DNA of 64,000 bases, taken from assembly GCA_027492275.1 (NCBI GenBank), contig JAPUFC010000003.1, positions 1 through 64,000 of the forward strand, written 5' to 3'. Origin of the DNA: Mesorhizobium sp. (GTDB taxonomy: Bacteria; Pseudomonadota; Alphaproteobacteria; Rhizobiales; Rhizobiaceae). The notes beneath the pieces are model-generated. The model made no database searches. It was given only the letters and a program-made list of their open reading frames with translations, and had not been told where the DNA came from. Below are positions 30,484 to 39,575 of this stretch, piece after piece (the first letter of the stretch is position 1; each line of letters begins with the position of its first letter). A program made the translations under genes and the position numbers.

Positions 30484-31296
30484 GTGGACCTCGACCCCGC
30501 AAACGCCGTCGTCAGCATCCAGAACGGCTGGGCGCAGCTCAGCGCGCTGGCCGTCTCCTATTCGATGTCCGTCCTCGGCGCGGTCCTGCTGCTCGTCGCC
30601 GGCTGGTTCATCGCCGGTCTGGCCGAGCGTTCGGTCTATGCGGGGCTCAGCCAGATACCGGGCTTCGACCAGACGCTGCGGCGCTTCTTCGCGATGGTCG
30701 TGCGCTATGCCGTGCTGGTGCTGGTCGTCATCATGGTGCTCGGCCAGTTCGGGGTGCAGACCGCCTCGATCATCGCGGCGCTGGGCGCGATCGGGCTCGC
30801 CGTCGGGCTGGCGCTGCAGGGCACGCTGCAGAACATCGCCGCCGGCATCATGCTTCTGGTGCTGCGGCCGCTGCGGATCGGCGAGACGGTGGAGGTCGGC
30901 GCGGTCGCCGGCACGGTCGAGGAGATCGGCCTGTTCGCCACGCAGCTTCGTACGGCCGACGGCGTCTACCTGCTGGCGCCGAACTCGACGCTGTGGAACC
31001 AGCCCGTTCGCAACTATTCCCGCAACAGGACGCGCAAGGCGGAGATCACCATCGGCGTCAAGCCGGGCGAGGACATCGACGCGGCCCTGCGCATGCTGGT
31101 CGAGACGGCCCGGAGCGACCCGCGCGTCCAGCAAGATCCCGCGCCGGAAGCGGTGCTTGCCGAACTCGGCGACGACGGCGCGGCGAAGCTGGCGCTCCGC
31201 TTCTGGACGTCGCCGGGGGATTTCGGCAAGGCCAAGGCCGAGGTGTCGCGCAAGCTGCGCGGCGCATGGGCGGCGCGGCTGGAGAGCGCGGCCTAG
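30484..31296 (+). CDS. Small-conductance mechanosensitive channel (MscS family)
   Basis: The 270-residue protein has three membrane helices; the pore helix reads ALGAIGLAVGLALQGTLQNIAAG, with the Gly/Ala ridge that lines MscS pores. It is followed by the beta domain (LRIGETVEVGAVAGTVEEIGLFATQLRT, then NYSRNRTRKAEITIGV) and a short C-terminal alpha/beta part. It protects cells from osmotic downshock. Translation starts with GTG 30484, supported by AAGGAG eight bases upstream. It converges with the GapR-like gene. Confidence 0.93.
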   Translation: MDLDPANAVVSIQNGWAQLSALAVSYSMSVLGAVLLLVAGWFIAGLAERSVYAGLSQIPGFDQTLRRFFAMVVRYAVLVLVVIMVLGQFGVQTASIIAALGAIGLAVGLALQGTLQNIAAGIMLLVLRPLRIGETVEVGAVAGTVEEIGLFATQLRTADGVYLLAPNSTLWNQPVRNYSRNRTRKAEITIGVKPGEDIDAALRMLVETARSDPRVQQDPAPEAVLAELGDDGAAKLALRFWTSPGDFGKAKAEVSRKLRGAWAARLESAA

Positions 31297-31319
31297 CCTT
31301 CGCTTCCGGGTCGCCTGGC

Positions 31320-31574
31320 TCAGGCCATTCCGAGCGCGGCCTTGTAGAGGTCGAGGATGGCCTCTTCCTCCTGCCGCTCGTTGGCGTCCTTCTTGCGCAG
31401 GCGCACGATGGCGCGGATCGCCTTGGTGTCGTAGCCGCGTCCCTTGGCCTCCGCCATGACGTCCTTGATGTCGTCGGCGATCGCCTGCTTGTCCTCCTCC
31501 AGCCGCTCGATGCGCTCGATCAACTGGCGCAGTTCACCGGCGGCGACGGTATCCTTGGGCGACGTCTCATCCAT
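31320..31574 (-). CDS. DUF2312 protein, GapR-like nucleoid-associated protein
   Basis: The 84-residue, mostly helical and charged protein has the DUF2312/UPF0335 pattern [56 protein letters not shown]. In Caulobacter this family is GapR, which binds overtwisted, AT-rich DNA ahead of moving polymerases and helps replication. I chose ATG 31574 because GGAG lies seven bases upstream; the ATG four codons earlier has no site. Confidence in the family is high, function by family only. Confidence 0.9.
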   Translation of the reverse strand: MDETSPKDTVAAGELRQLIERIERLEEDKQAIADDIKDVMAEAKGRGYDTKAIRAIVRLRKKDANERQEEEAILDLYKAALGMA

Positions 31575-31672
31575 TGCGGGCTCCATGCGAGAAGGGGCGC
31601 GATTCCCGCGCCGGGTCGGCGGGTTCGATGCCTCAAGCGGGCGGGAGGGTCAAGTGCGGCGGGACGCGCCGC

Positions 31673-31981
31673 TCAATGGTCCTTCGGGCGGTTGCGCTCG
31701 AAGGCGGCCTTGCTGGCGTCCGAGGCCCCGGTCTGATGGAGACGTTGCCATTCGGCATAGGGCATGCCGTAGACGATCTCGCGCGACTCCTCCTTCGACA
31801 GCGGCACGCCGTCGGCCTCGGCCGCCTCGCGATACCAGTTCGACAGGCAGTTGCGGCAGAAGCCGGCGAGGTTCATGAGGTCGATGTTCTGGACGTCGGT
31901 GCGGGCGCGCAGGTGCTCGACCAGCCGGCGGAAGGCGGCGGCCTCGAAATCGCGTTTCCGGTCCTCGCTGAGCTCGGTCAT
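31673..31981 (-). CDS. DUF1244 domain protein
   Basis: The 102-residue soluble protein shows the DUF1244 pattern: AAFRRLVEHLRARTDVQNIDLMNLAGFCRNCLSNWY, then a tail EIVYGMPYAEWQRLHQ. Two cysteines in FCRNCL are conserved in the family. No biochemical role is known to me. Its ATG overlaps the stop of the preceding N-formylglutamate amidohydrolase gene by four bases (ATGA), so the two are coupled. Confidence 0.88.
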   Translation of the reverse strand: MTELSEDRKRDFEAAAFRRLVEHLRARTDVQNIDLMNLAGFCRNCLSNWYREAAEADGVPLSKEESREIVYGMPYAEWQRLHQTGASDASKAAFERNRPKDH

Positions 31982-32805
31982 CGCGACCCTCCGTCTTCTG
32001 TCCTGTCGGGCACGGGTCCGGTGCGGGACCCGTAGCGCTTCACCCTGTGAATATCGGGACGGCGGTTGATGGCGTCAATGATCGGGGCGAGCCGCTCGGC
32101 CCATTCCCGGCAGCCGGCATCGTCGGCGACGAGGTCCTGCCGGATCTCGATCAGCGCGTGCGGAAATCCGTTGACGATGGCGTGGCGGTACATGGTGTCG
32201 CCCTTCAGCGCGCCGTCATAGGGCTCGTTGTCGCCGATCGCCAGCGTCGGGTCGGCGGCCAGCATGTCGATCAGCGGCCGCGCGGCGCGGTCGTCCGTGT
32301 CCCACAGCACGCCGGCATGCCAAGGCCGCACGAAACCCTGCATCACAGGCGTGAAGGAATGCACCGAGAGCAGGAACGGCGCGCGGCCGGCGGCCGCGGC
32401 GACGGAGGCGACGAGCGAGCCCACCGCGTCGTGGTAGGGACGGTAGTAGCCGTCGAGGCGGCGCTGCCGCTCCTCGACCGGCATGGGGTAGTTGGCCGGC
32501 ACGACGGCGCCGTCATAGAGCTGGCGGATCAGCGTGGGATCGTCCTCGCCCCGGTTGGGGTCGATCAGCAGGCGTGAGAAGGTGGCGTAGACGGCCGGCG
32601 CGCCGGTCAGCGCGGCAAGGTCGCGCACCACCCGCTCGACGCCGATGTCGTAGGCGATGTGGCGGTCGAACTCGGAGGCCGGCAGGCCGAGGTCGCCATA
32701 TTCGTCCGGCAGGTCGCGCCGCGCATGATCGGCGACGATGACGAGGCCGGCGGCGCGGTCGCCCTCGATGAGATGGAAGGGTGCGAAAAGGGCCGAGCGG
32801 GTCAT
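31978..32805 (-). CDS. N-formylglutamate amidohydrolase family protein
   Basis: The 275-residue protein belongs to the FGase family, zinc-type hydrolases that release formate from N-formylglutamate in histidine breakdown or act on related N-acyl amino acids. Typical parts are GLVIVADHARRDLPDEYG, HIAYDIGVERVVRDLA, FSRLLIDPNRG and LLSVHSFTPVMQG; the His of ADHA, the Asp of YDIG and the His of VHSF look like metal and catalytic residues. No hut genes lie nearby, so the substrate is open. It heads a two-gene unit with the DUF1244 gene. Confidence 0.87.
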   Translation of the reverse strand: MTRSALFAPFHLIEGDRAAGLVIVADHARRDLPDEYGDLGLPASEFDRHIAYDIGVERVVRDLAALTGAPAVYATFSRLLIDPNRGEDDPTLIRQLYDGAVVPANYPMPVEERQRRLDGYYRPYHDAVGSLVASVAAAAGRAPFLLSVHSFTPVMQGFVRPWHAGVLWDTDDRAARPLIDMLAADPTLAIGDNEPYDGALKGDTMYRHAIVNGFPHALIEIRQDLVADDAGCREWAERLAPIIDAINRRPDIHRVKRYGSRTGPVPDRTEDGGSR

Positions 32806-33007
32806 GCGTCAGGGGCGATCACTTCAACGTCATGCCGTCTTTCCACGAACAGGGCCCGGCCGCAACGCCGTCCTTTGGCCAATCTTTCATGGCAACCGCA
32901 TCGGGCGCATGGGAGGCAAAGCCGATTCAATCGATTGGAACGGCGTTGACATGCGTATGGACATTGCCGAAAAGACCGAAAATGCCTTTGCACAGAGGGG
33001 ATTCGTG

Positions 33008-33508
33008 ATGAAGACCGCCAGGGGGCTGCCCTCGCGTTCCATGCTCCTTGCCGTGGCCCTGCCGCTGTGCGTGCCCGCCATGCTGCTTGCCGGCACGGGA
33101 AAGGCGGCGGCGGATTTCCGCGTCTGCAACGCCACCCAGAGCCTCGTCGGCGTCGGCATAGGCTACCGCGCCAAGTCGGGCTGGATCACGGAAGGCTGGT
33201 GGCATGTCGACGCGTCGAGCTGCAAGACGCTGATCGAGGGGCCGCTGTCATCGCGCTATTACTATCTTTATGCAGAAGACGCCGAGCGCGGCGGGCGATG
33301 GGACGGGCCGATCAACATGTGCGTGGCGGAAAAAGAGTTCAAGATCGCCGGCGTGAACGATTGTTTCGCGCGCGGCTTCCAGCGCGCCGGCTTCCAGGAA
33401 TACGACACGGGCGAGCAGTCGAGCTGGATGGTGCAGCTCACCGACACGCCGGCGCCCAACGGCCAGACGGCCGCCAACGGCACGGCCGGGAACGGCGCGG
33501 CACAATGA
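33008..33508 (+). CDS. Secreted DUF1036 protein, coupled to pyruvate kinase
   Basis: The 166-residue protein has a long signal peptide (about 1-36, cleavage after KAAA). A DUF1036 domain follows: DFRVCNATQSLVGVGIGYRAKSGWITEGWWHVDASSCKTL, then YYYLYAEDA and MCVAEKEFKIAG. It ends in a Gly/Asn/Ala-rich tail. Four or more cysteines suggest periplasmic disulfides. Function is unknown. I chose ATG 33008, with GAGGGG upstream; the frame is open further up. Its stop overlaps the pyk start (ATGA), which couples a periplasmic protein to a glycolytic enzyme, an arrangement also seen in other Rhizobiales as far as I recall. Confidence 0.87.
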   Translation: MKTARGLPSRSMLLAVALPLCVPAMLLAGTGKAAADFRVCNATQSLVGVGIGYRAKSGWITEGWWHVDASSCKTLIEGPLSSRYYYLYAEDAERGGRWDGPINMCVAEKEFKIAGVNDCFARGFQRAGFQEYDTGEQSSWMVQLTDTPAPNGQTAANGTAGNGAAQ

Positions 33509-34995
33509 GACGCAGCCGCAAGGTCAAGATCCTCGCCACGATCGGCCCGGCCTCGTCCGAAGAGGCGATGCTGAAGAAGCTGTTCGAGGCGGGCGCGGAC
33601 GTGTTCCGCATCAATATGAGCCACACCGACCACGAGCTGATGCGCGATCTGGTGCGCCGCATCCGCTCTGTCGAGGAGCAGGTCGGCCGTCCGATCGGCA
33701 TCCTCGCCGACCTGCAGGGGCCGAAGCTCCGGGTCGGCAAGTTCGCCAGGGGCAGGGAAGAGCTCGTCGTCGGCCAGACCTTCACGCTGGACGACGATCC
33801 GGCGCCAGGCGACGCCGGCCGCGTGCACCTGCCGCATCCCGAGATCCTGCGCTCGGTCAAGCCGGGCGACCGGCTGCTGATCGACGACGGCAAGCTGGAG
33901 CTGAAGGCGGTCAGCGCCGACGGCCGCTCGATCGTCACCACGGTCGTCTCGGGCACGGTCATCTCGGACAAGAAGGGCGTCAGCCTGCCGGACACGGAAC
34001 TGCCTGTCGGCGCGCTGACGGAGAAGGACCGCAGCGATCTCGACGCGGTGCTGGGGGCCAACGTCGACTGGATCGCCGTGTCCTTCGTGCAGCGGCCGGA
34101 CGATCTTGCCGAGGTGCGCAAGATCGCGCGCGGACGCGCGCTGGTGATGTCCAAGATCGAGAAGCCGCAGGCGGTGGCGCTGCTGCCGGAGATCATCGAG
34201 ATGTCCGACGCCATCATGGTGGCGCGCGGCGATCTGGGCGTGGAAATGCCGCTGGAGGCGGTGCCCGGCATCCAGAAGCAGATCACGCGCCTGGCGCGGC
34301 GCGCCGGCAAGCCGGTGGTGGTCGCCACGCAGATGCTGGAATCGATGATCACCGCGCCGGTGCCCACCCGCGCCGAGGTGTCGGACGTGTCCATCGCCGT
34401 GTTCGAGGGCGCGGACGCCGTGATGCTGTCGGCCGAATCGGCCGCCGGCAAGTATCCCGTCGAGGCGGTGGCGACGATGAACCGCATCGCCGAGAAGGTG
34501 GAGACCGATCCGCTCTACGCCGGCATCATCAACGCGCAGCGCTCGCAGCCGCAGGCGACCGGCGCGGACGCCATCTCGCTGGCGGCGCGCGAGATCGCCG
34601 AGACGCTCGGCCTGTCGGCGATCGTCACCTACACCGCCTCGGGCACGACGGGCCTGCGCGCGGCGCGCGAGCGGCCGCAGGTGCCGATCATCGCGCTGTC
34701 GCCGATCCTCGCCACGGCGCGCCGGCTGTCGCTGCTGTGGGGCACGCATTGCGTGGTCTCGCCCGACGCCACCGATCTGGACGACATGGTCGACCGCGCC
34801 TGCCGCATCGCCAGCGAGGAGAAGTTCGGGGCCAAGGGCGACCGCATCATCATCACGGCCGGCGTGCCGCTGCGCACGCCCGGCTCCACCAACATGCTGC
34901 GCATCGCCTATATCGGTTCGGACGAGAACTCGGTCGATCCCGACCGGGGGCGGCTCACGAGGGCGCCAATTCCGCCGCTGGCGCTTCCGGGCTGA
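33505..34995 (+). CDS. pyk: Pyruvate kinase
   Basis: Pyk makes ATP and pyruvate from ADP and phosphoenolpyruvate. The 496 residues begin MRRSRKVKILATIGPASSEE. They have the active-site signature MSKIEKPQAV (catalytic Lys), MVARGDLGVEMPLEAVPG, and the conserved KPVVVATQMLESMITAPVPTRAEVSDV; the C-terminal domain follows at about 350-475. The last 20 residues (DPDRGRLTRAPIPPLALPG) exceed the usual family end. Its 3' end overlaps the convergent alpha/beta hydrolase gene by 41 bases. Translation is coupled to the DUF1036 gene. Confidence 0.96.
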   Translation: MRRSRKVKILATIGPASSEEAMLKKLFEAGADVFRINMSHTDHELMRDLVRRIRSVEEQVGRPIGILADLQGPKLRVGKFARGREELVVGQTFTLDDDPAPGDAGRVHLPHPEILRSVKPGDRLLIDDGKLELKAVSADGRSIVTTVVSGTVISDKKGVSLPDTELPVGALTEKDRSDLDAVLGANVDWIAVSFVQRPDDLAEVRKIARGRALVMSKIEKPQAVALLPEIIEMSDAIMVARGDLGVEMPLEAVPGIQKQITRLARRAGKPVVVATQMLESMITAPVPTRAEVSDVSIAVFEGADAVMLSAESAAGKYPVEAVATMNRIAEKVETDPLYAGIINAQRSQPQATGADAISLAAREIAETLGLSAIVTYTASGTTGLRAARERPQVPIIALSPILATARRLSLLWGTHCVVSPDATDLDDMVDRACRIASEEKFGAKGDRIIITAGVPLRTPGSTNMLRIAYIGSDENSVDPDRGRLTRAPIPPLALPG

Positions 34996-36013
34996 GGCAT
35001 CCGGCCCCGAAGCGGTCGCCGGCGATGCGGGCTTCCACCTGGCGCGCCACCGCCGCGAGGTCGCGCGGTCTGCCTGCGACCTTCTCGACGGCGGCGACGA
35101 CGAGGTCCGGCGCGATCCAGTCCGGCTTGTGGCCGAGGTTGCGGACCCAGACGAGCTCCGCGCCAGGAATGTCGCGGGCCAGACCGGCCGAGTGGATCTC
35201 CTCGTAGACGATCGTGTCGGCATCGCCGGTGACGACCACGGTTGGCGCGGAGATCCTGCGATAGTCCGGGGCGGTCTTCACCGCATAGTCGTAAAGGCCG
35301 GCGACGTCGATGGCATTGGCGCGGAAGGCCGATGGGCGGGTGACCAGCGGAATCGCGGCGCGCTCCAGATAGTCGTCCGGCACGGCGTTGGGCGCGAAGA
35401 CGCAGGTGGCCGCGCCGCCGATGCGGGCCAGCGACGCCGGATAGACGGCGGTCCATGAAAACAGCCTGCCGATCACCGGCCGCGCGGCGAGGCGGTAGTA
35501 CCAGGCCGTCTCGCCGCCCGGCCACGGGTGGGTGGCGGCGGAGAGGAAGACGAGGCCGGCGGTCTTCTGCGGATAGGCGAGCGCGAAGGCGGTCGCCAGC
35601 GCGCCGCCGAAGGAATGCGCCACGAGGACGGCGCGCGGCATGTTCATCCTGTCCATGAGCGCGGCGAGCAGCCGCGCCTGGCCCTGCGGGGTGTCATGGC
35701 CGTCGCCGCGCCCCGACCAGCCATGGCCGGGCCGGTCGAAGAACAGCATGTCGGCCCGGCCCTCGAACAGCGGCCGGAGCGGAACCATCTGGTCGTTGAG
35801 ATTGGCGCTGGCGCCGTGGATGAAGACGAGCGGCGGCAGGTCGGGCGAGGTGGCCGGCATGTGCACGTAGTGGATCGACGCGCCGTCCACTTCGACGAAG
35901 GCGCCGACGGGTGGAAAGCGGCTTTCGGTGCGCCATGCGCCGATGGCGCTGACGCCGGCCAGCAGCAGGAGGGAACCGACGCCGAGCGCGGCAAGGGCAT
36001 AGAGCAGGTTCAT
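34955..36013 (-). CDS. Membrane-anchored alpha/beta hydrolase
   Basis: The 352-residue protein has an N-terminal membrane anchor (about 5-27) followed by an alpha/beta hydrolase fold: oxyanion region LVFIHGASANLNDQM, FFDRPGHGWSGRG, nucleophile elbow VAHSFGGALA (Ser), acid near VVTGDADTIV (Asp), and catalytic His in VRNLGHKPDW. The substrate is unknown; esterase, lipase or dehalogenase-like roles are all possible. ATG 36013 was chosen over the adjacent GTG. The coding end overlaps pyk by 41 bases on the other strand. Confidence 0.88.
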   Translation of the reverse strand: MNLLYALAALGVGSLLLLAGVSAIGAWRTESRFPPVGAFVEVDGASIHYVHMPATSPDLPPLVFIHGASANLNDQMVPLRPLFEGRADMLFFDRPGHGWSGRGDGHDTPQGQARLLAALMDRMNMPRAVLVAHSFGGALATAFALAYPQKTAGLVFLSAATHPWPGGETAWYYRLAARPVIGRLFSWTAVYPASLARIGGAATCVFAPNAVPDDYLERAAIPLVTRPSAFRANAIDVAGLYDYAVKTAPDYRRISAPTVVVTGDADTIVYEEIHSAGLARDIPGAELVWVRNLGHKPDWIAPDLVVAAVEKVAGRPRDLAAVARQVEARIAGDRFGAGCLSPEAPAAELAPS

Positions 36014-36040
36014 CACGTGCTATACGCGCAAAGGCGCCGC

Positions 36041-36649
36041 TCAGATGCCTTCGCCGACCAATTCCTCCGACAGCGTCGCCACTTCGGTCTGCGCGCCGCG
36101 CATCATCGGGTAGATATCCAGAACGCGGTGCCAGGCCTGGAGCGCGGCGTCCTTGTGGTTGGTCGCCTTGAGGATCTGCGCCATGCCGGCGATGGCGCCG
36201 AAATGGCGCGGCTCCAGCGCCAGCGTCCGGTTGATGTCGGCCATCGACTTGGCATAGTTGTTCATCATGAAATGGGCGGTGGCACGGCGGTTCCAGCCCT
36301 CGGCGTAGTCCGGGTCCATGGTGACGACCTGATCGAGGAAGTCGAGCGCGACGTCGAATTTCTTCTTGTCCATCGCCTCCTTTGACCAGCCCATCATCAG
36401 GTCGATCGAGGCGCTGCCGGACTGGCTCCAGAGATCGGTGATGCGCGAGGCGATGCGTGTGGCGGCGCGCTCGTTGCGCTCGCGCTTCAGGTCCGTGAAC
36501 AGCTTGTCGAGGCGTTCGCGCGGCGTGGCCGGCCTGGCGTCCGCCGGCGGCGGAAGCTCCACGGCCGCCGGCAAGGCCTCTTGCGCGCGAAGGGGGGAGG
36601 CGAGGGAAAGCGCGAGCAAAGCCGCGCCGCATACGAAAACGTTCCGCAT
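36041..36649 (-). CDS. Periplasmic TPR-repeat protein
   Basis: The 202-residue protein has a signal peptide (about 1-22, cleavage after RAQ) and then at least three tetratricopeptide-like repeats. The clearest are at about 95-165 (ALDFLDQVVTMDPDYAEGWNRRATAHF, NNYAKSMADINRTLALEPRHFGAIAGMAQ). TPR proteins are scaffolds, so a partner role in the envelope is likely, but no partner is evident. A GTG 18 bases upstream is an alternative start. It lies 27 bases before the alpha/beta hydrolase gene and may share its transcript. Confidence 0.82.
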   Translation of the reverse strand: MRNVFVCGAALLALSLASPLRAQEALPAAVELPPPADARPATPRERLDKLFTDLKRERNERAATRIASRITDLWSQSGSASIDLMMGWSKEAMDKKKFDVALDFLDQVVTMDPDYAEGWNRRATAHFMMNNYAKSMADINRTLALEPRHFGAIAGMAQILKATNHKDAALQAWHRVLDIYPMMRGAQTEVATLSEELVGEGI

Positions 36650-36732
36650 GCCGGGAAATCTATTCACCGGCAGCGGAACGTCAAACTGAATTTCGCGTGA
36701 TGCGTGGACGCGGAGGCGATCAGCGAGTCCGC

Positions 36733-36858
36733 TTAGCCTTGGCGCGCCTTGTAGCGCGGGGCCGACTTGTTGATGATGTAGATGCGGCCCTTGCGGCGGA
36801 CCATGCGGTTGTCGCGATGACGGCCCTTGAGCGCCTTAAGCGAGTTCTTGATCTTCAT
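36733..36858 (-). CDS. rpmJ: 50S ribosomal protein L36
   Basis: A 41-residue gene: [17 protein letters not shown], then [20 protein letters not shown] and a short basic end. This is the alphaproteobacterial L36 type (YkgO-like) that lacks the four zinc-binding cysteines of C+ L36, so it should work without zinc. L36 binds 23S rRNA near the peptidyl-transferase region. It is monocistronic, as usual in this group, and too short for many gene callers. Confidence 0.93.
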   Translation of the reverse strand: MKIKNSLKALKGRHRDNRMVRRKGRIYIINKSAPRYKARQG

Positions 36859-37037
36859 TGGTCTGCCTGCGTCGTCAGCCGAAATCGAAAGGCGCGCTCC
36901 TCGTGAGGGCGCGCCGCTTGGGCTGGGCTCTTAGACGAAGAGCCTCGGCGATGTCAACCGCCGGCGTGGCGCGGGCCGACTTGCGGCGGCGTCCTCCTGC
37001 TGGAATGATGCGGGTTCCGATGGAGGAGACCCTGGAC

Positions 37038-37457
37038 ATGCCGCATCGCCTGACCCTGCCCCTGGCCGTGATCGCCGGCCTGCTCGGCGCCCTTTCGGCC
37101 GCGCAGGCGCAAAAATGCGACCGCGCCGACGAAAGCCAGGCCGGCATGAACATCTGCGCCGCCGCCGATCACCAGGCCGCCGACCGCAAGCTGAACAAGG
37201 CTTATGGCGACATCATGAAGCGCCTGTCCGACGATGCCGATGCGCGCAAGCGGCTGCAGGCGGCGCAGCGCGCCTGGATCGCCTTCCGCGACGCGGAATG
37301 CGATTTTTCGACCGCCGACAGCAGGGAAGGCACGATCTATCCGGCGCTGTATTCCGAATGCCTGACGGCGCTGACCGACGAGCGGACCGGCCAATTGAGC
37401 GGCTACCTGAACTGCGAGGAAGGCGACATGAGCTGTCCCGTGCCGCCCGCGCCCTGA
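37038..37457 (+). CDS. LprI-family (DUF1311) periplasmic protein
   Basis: The 139-residue protein has a signal peptide (about 1-24) and a DUF1311/LprI domain with AGMNICAAADHQAADRKLNKAYGDIMKRL, AQRAWIAFRDAECDF and TIYPALYSECLTALTDERTGQL. Cysteines fit a disulfide-stabilised helical bundle. LprI of Mycobacterium inhibits host lysozyme; most proteobacterial members are uncharacterised. ATG 37038 has GGAGGAG about ten bases upstream; an ATG six codons earlier is possible. It converges with purK three bases away. Confidence 0.87.
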   Translation: MPHRLTLPLAVIAGLLGALSAAQAQKCDRADESQAGMNICAAADHQAADRKLNKAYGDIMKRLSDDADARKRLQAAQRAWIAFRDAECDFSTADSREGTIYPALYSECLTALTDERTGQLSGYLNCEEGDMSCPVPPAP

Positions 37458-37460
37458 CGA

Positions 37461-38543
37461 TCAGGCGCCTGCCGGGCGCAGCCGGGTGACATGCCCCATC
37501 TTGCGGCCGGGGCGGGCTTCCGCCTTGCCGTACAGGTGCAGCACCAGGCCGGGCTCGGCCAGCAGGGCCGGCGCGCGCAGGACATCGTCGCCGATCAGGT
37601 TCTCCATCACGCAATCGGAATGGCGCGCGGGATGGCCGAGCGGCAGGCCGGCGACGGCGCGGATGTGCTGCTCGAACTGCGAGACGGCGCAGGCGGCCTC
37701 GGTCCAGTGGCCGGAATTGTGGACGCGCGGCGCGATCTCGTTCACCAGGAGGTCGCCGCCGGGCAGCATGAAGAACTCGACGCCGACGACGCCGACATAG
37801 TCGAGCGCCTCGAGGATGCGGAACGCGCTTTTGCGCGCGCTGTCCATCGTCTTCGGGGAGATGGCGGCCGGCACGGTGGAGGTGTGCAGGATGCCGTCGC
37901 GATGCACGTTCGCGGCCGCGTCGTAGGCGGCGAGCGCGCCGTCGCGGCCGCGCGCGGCGATGACGGAGATCTCGCGCTCGAACGGGACCAGCGATTCCAG
38001 GATCAGGTTGCCGCCGCCGAGGCTGGCGCAGACGCCGTCGTAGCCGCCGGCCTCGACGTCGCGGAAGACGCGCTGGCCCTTGCCGTCATAGCCCAGCCTC
38101 CGCGTCTTCAGAACGCCGCTGCCGCCGAAGGATTTCAGGCCGGCGGCCAAGTCGACATCGTCCTCGACGGGCCTGAAGCCGGCGGTGGGCACGCCGATGC
38201 CGTTCAGGAAGGACTTTTCGGCGACACGGTCCTGGCTGACCTCCAGCGCGCGCGGCGGCGGCAGGACGGCGACCGTGCCGGCCAGCCGGGTCGCGGCCGC
38301 GACGGGCACGTTCTCGAACTCGTAGGTGACCACGGCGGCCGTCGCGGCGAGGCGCGCCAGCGCAGCCGGGTCGTCGTAGGCGGCGACGATCTGCTGATTG
38401 GCGACCTGCGCGGCGGGGCAATCCGGCTGCGGCTCCAGCACGACCGTGCGGTAGCCCAGCCTTGCGGCCGCCATGGCCAGCATCCGCCCGAGCTGGCCGC
38501 CGCCGATGATGCCGATGGTGGCTCCCGGAGCGAGGGGGGTCAT
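37461..38543 (-). CDS. purK: 5-(carboxyamino)imidazole ribonucleotide synthase
   Basis: PurK is an ATP-grasp ligase that carboxylates AIR at N5 with ATP and bicarbonate in purine synthesis. The 360-residue protein starts with [22 protein letters not shown], and has [23 protein letters not shown] and [15 protein letters not shown], all diagnostic. Its ATG overlaps the purE stop by four bases (ATGA), giving the usual purEK pair. Confidence 0.96.
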   Translation of the reverse strand: MTPLAPGATIGIIGGGQLGRMLAMAAARLGYRTVVLEPQPDCPAAQVANQQIVAAYDDPAALARLAATAAVVTYEFENVPVAAATRLAGTVAVLPPPRALEVSQDRVAEKSFLNGIGVPTAGFRPVEDDVDLAAGLKSFGGSGVLKTRRLGYDGKGQRVFRDVEAGGYDGVCASLGGGNLILESLVPFEREISVIAARGRDGALAAYDAAANVHRDGILHTSTVPAAISPKTMDSARKSAFRILEALDYVGVVGVEFFMLPGGDLLVNEIAPRVHNSGHWTEAACAVSQFEQHIRAVAGLPLGHPARHSDCVMENLIGDDVLRAPALLAEPGLVLHLYGKAEARPGRKMGHVTRLRPAGA

Positions 38544-39046
38544 GCGCCGGGCGCCGCGTCTGACGGCTCGTTCGCCACGGCGGCGGTCTGCTCGGCGCGG
38601 AAGGCGTCGAGCCGGGCGGCAAGCGCGGCGTCGCCGAGCGCCAGCACGGCTGCGGCCAGCAGTGCGGCGTTGATCGCGCCGGCGCGGCCGATGGCCAGCG
38701 TGCCGACCGGGATGCCGGCCGGCATCTGCACGATGGAGAGCAGCGAATCCTGCCCGGACAGCGCCTTCGATTCGACCGGCACGCCGAAGACCGGCAACGG
38801 CGTCAGCGACGCGGTCATGCCCGGCAGATGCGCGGCGCCGCCGGCCCCCGCGATGATGACCTTGTGGCCGGCCTGCCGAGCGCCCCTGGCGAATTCGTAG
38901 AGGCGCTCGGGCGTGCGGTGCGCCGAGACGATGCGGCTTTCATGCGGGATGCCGAGCCGGCCGAGCGTCTCGGCGGCGTGGCGCATGGTCGCCCAGTCGG
39001 ACTGGCTGCCCATGATGATCGCGACGTCCTTGCCCTTGGCCAACAT
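38540..39046 (-). CDS. purE: N5-carboxyaminoimidazole ribonucleotide mutase
   Basis: PurE moves the carboxyl group of N5-CAIR to C4 to give CAIR. The 168-residue protein shows [39 protein letters not shown] and [13 protein letters not shown], all class I PurE marks, with the His of SAHRTP in the active site. GGAGG lies only two bases before ATG 39046, closer than usual; TTG 39043 at five bases may be the real start. First gene of purEK. Confidence 0.95.
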   Translation of the reverse strand: MLAKGKDVAIIMGSQSDWATMRHAAETLGRLGIPHESRIVSAHRTPERLYEFARGARQAGHKVIIAGAGGAAHLPGMTASLTPLPVFGVPVESKALSGQDSLLSIVQMPAGIPVGTLAIGRAGAINAALLAAAVLALGDAALAARLDAFRAEQTAAVANEPSDAAPGA

Positions 39047-39109
39047 CACCTCCGCGGGGAAAGGGGCCGATTAGCCGAATCACGGCGATGCCGCAACAGC
39101 GGCGCGCCC

Positions 39110-39328
39110 CTATGCGATGATGTCGGGAATGACGCGGCTTTCGAGCTGGCGCAGCCTGTCCTTCAGCGCCAGCTTCTTCTTCTTCATCCGCTGGATCTGC
39201 AGCGGATCGCAGCCGGTGGCCATCATGGCGTTGATGGCGGCGTCGAAATCCGCATGGTCCTGCTTGAGCTTCGCAAACTCCAGGCGAATCTCCGCCTGCT
39301 CCTGGTCGGCAATGTCGGTGGTCTGCAA
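39110..39328 (-). CDS. DUF465 (YdcH-like) small coiled-coil protein
   Basis: A 72-residue charged helical protein with the YdcH/DUF465 pattern: LEFAKLKQDHADFDAAINAM, then a turn and PLQIQRMKKKKLALKDRLRQLE. It should fold as a helical hairpin or coiled coil. The function is unknown. It reads the same way as purEK, 63 bases downstream of nothing but upstream of purE on the minus strand, and is divergent from a second DUF465 gene across 247 bases. Confidence 0.85.
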   Translation of the reverse strand: MQTTDIADQEQAEIRLEFAKLKQDHADFDAAINAMMATGCDPLQIQRMKKKKLALKDRLRQLESRVIPDIIA

Positions 39329-39575
39329 ATTCCGCCTCGAAAAGGCCTGTCAAGCACTGGAACGGCGATGCCGAAATCCTAACTCAGGAGGTGGCCACCG
39401 ACGCGGCACCGCCCATAGCACATTTCGCGGCTGCGGGAAATGCTACCACAGGGCGTTCGACATGGTTTCGCTTCGGTGGCACATTGTCATCGCACCGTCA
39501 TGCTTGTTCGAGGGACAGCACCGGCGGCGGGAAAGTCCCTGCGGTGTTCGAGGAAACCATGAAAGGGAGCCAATC

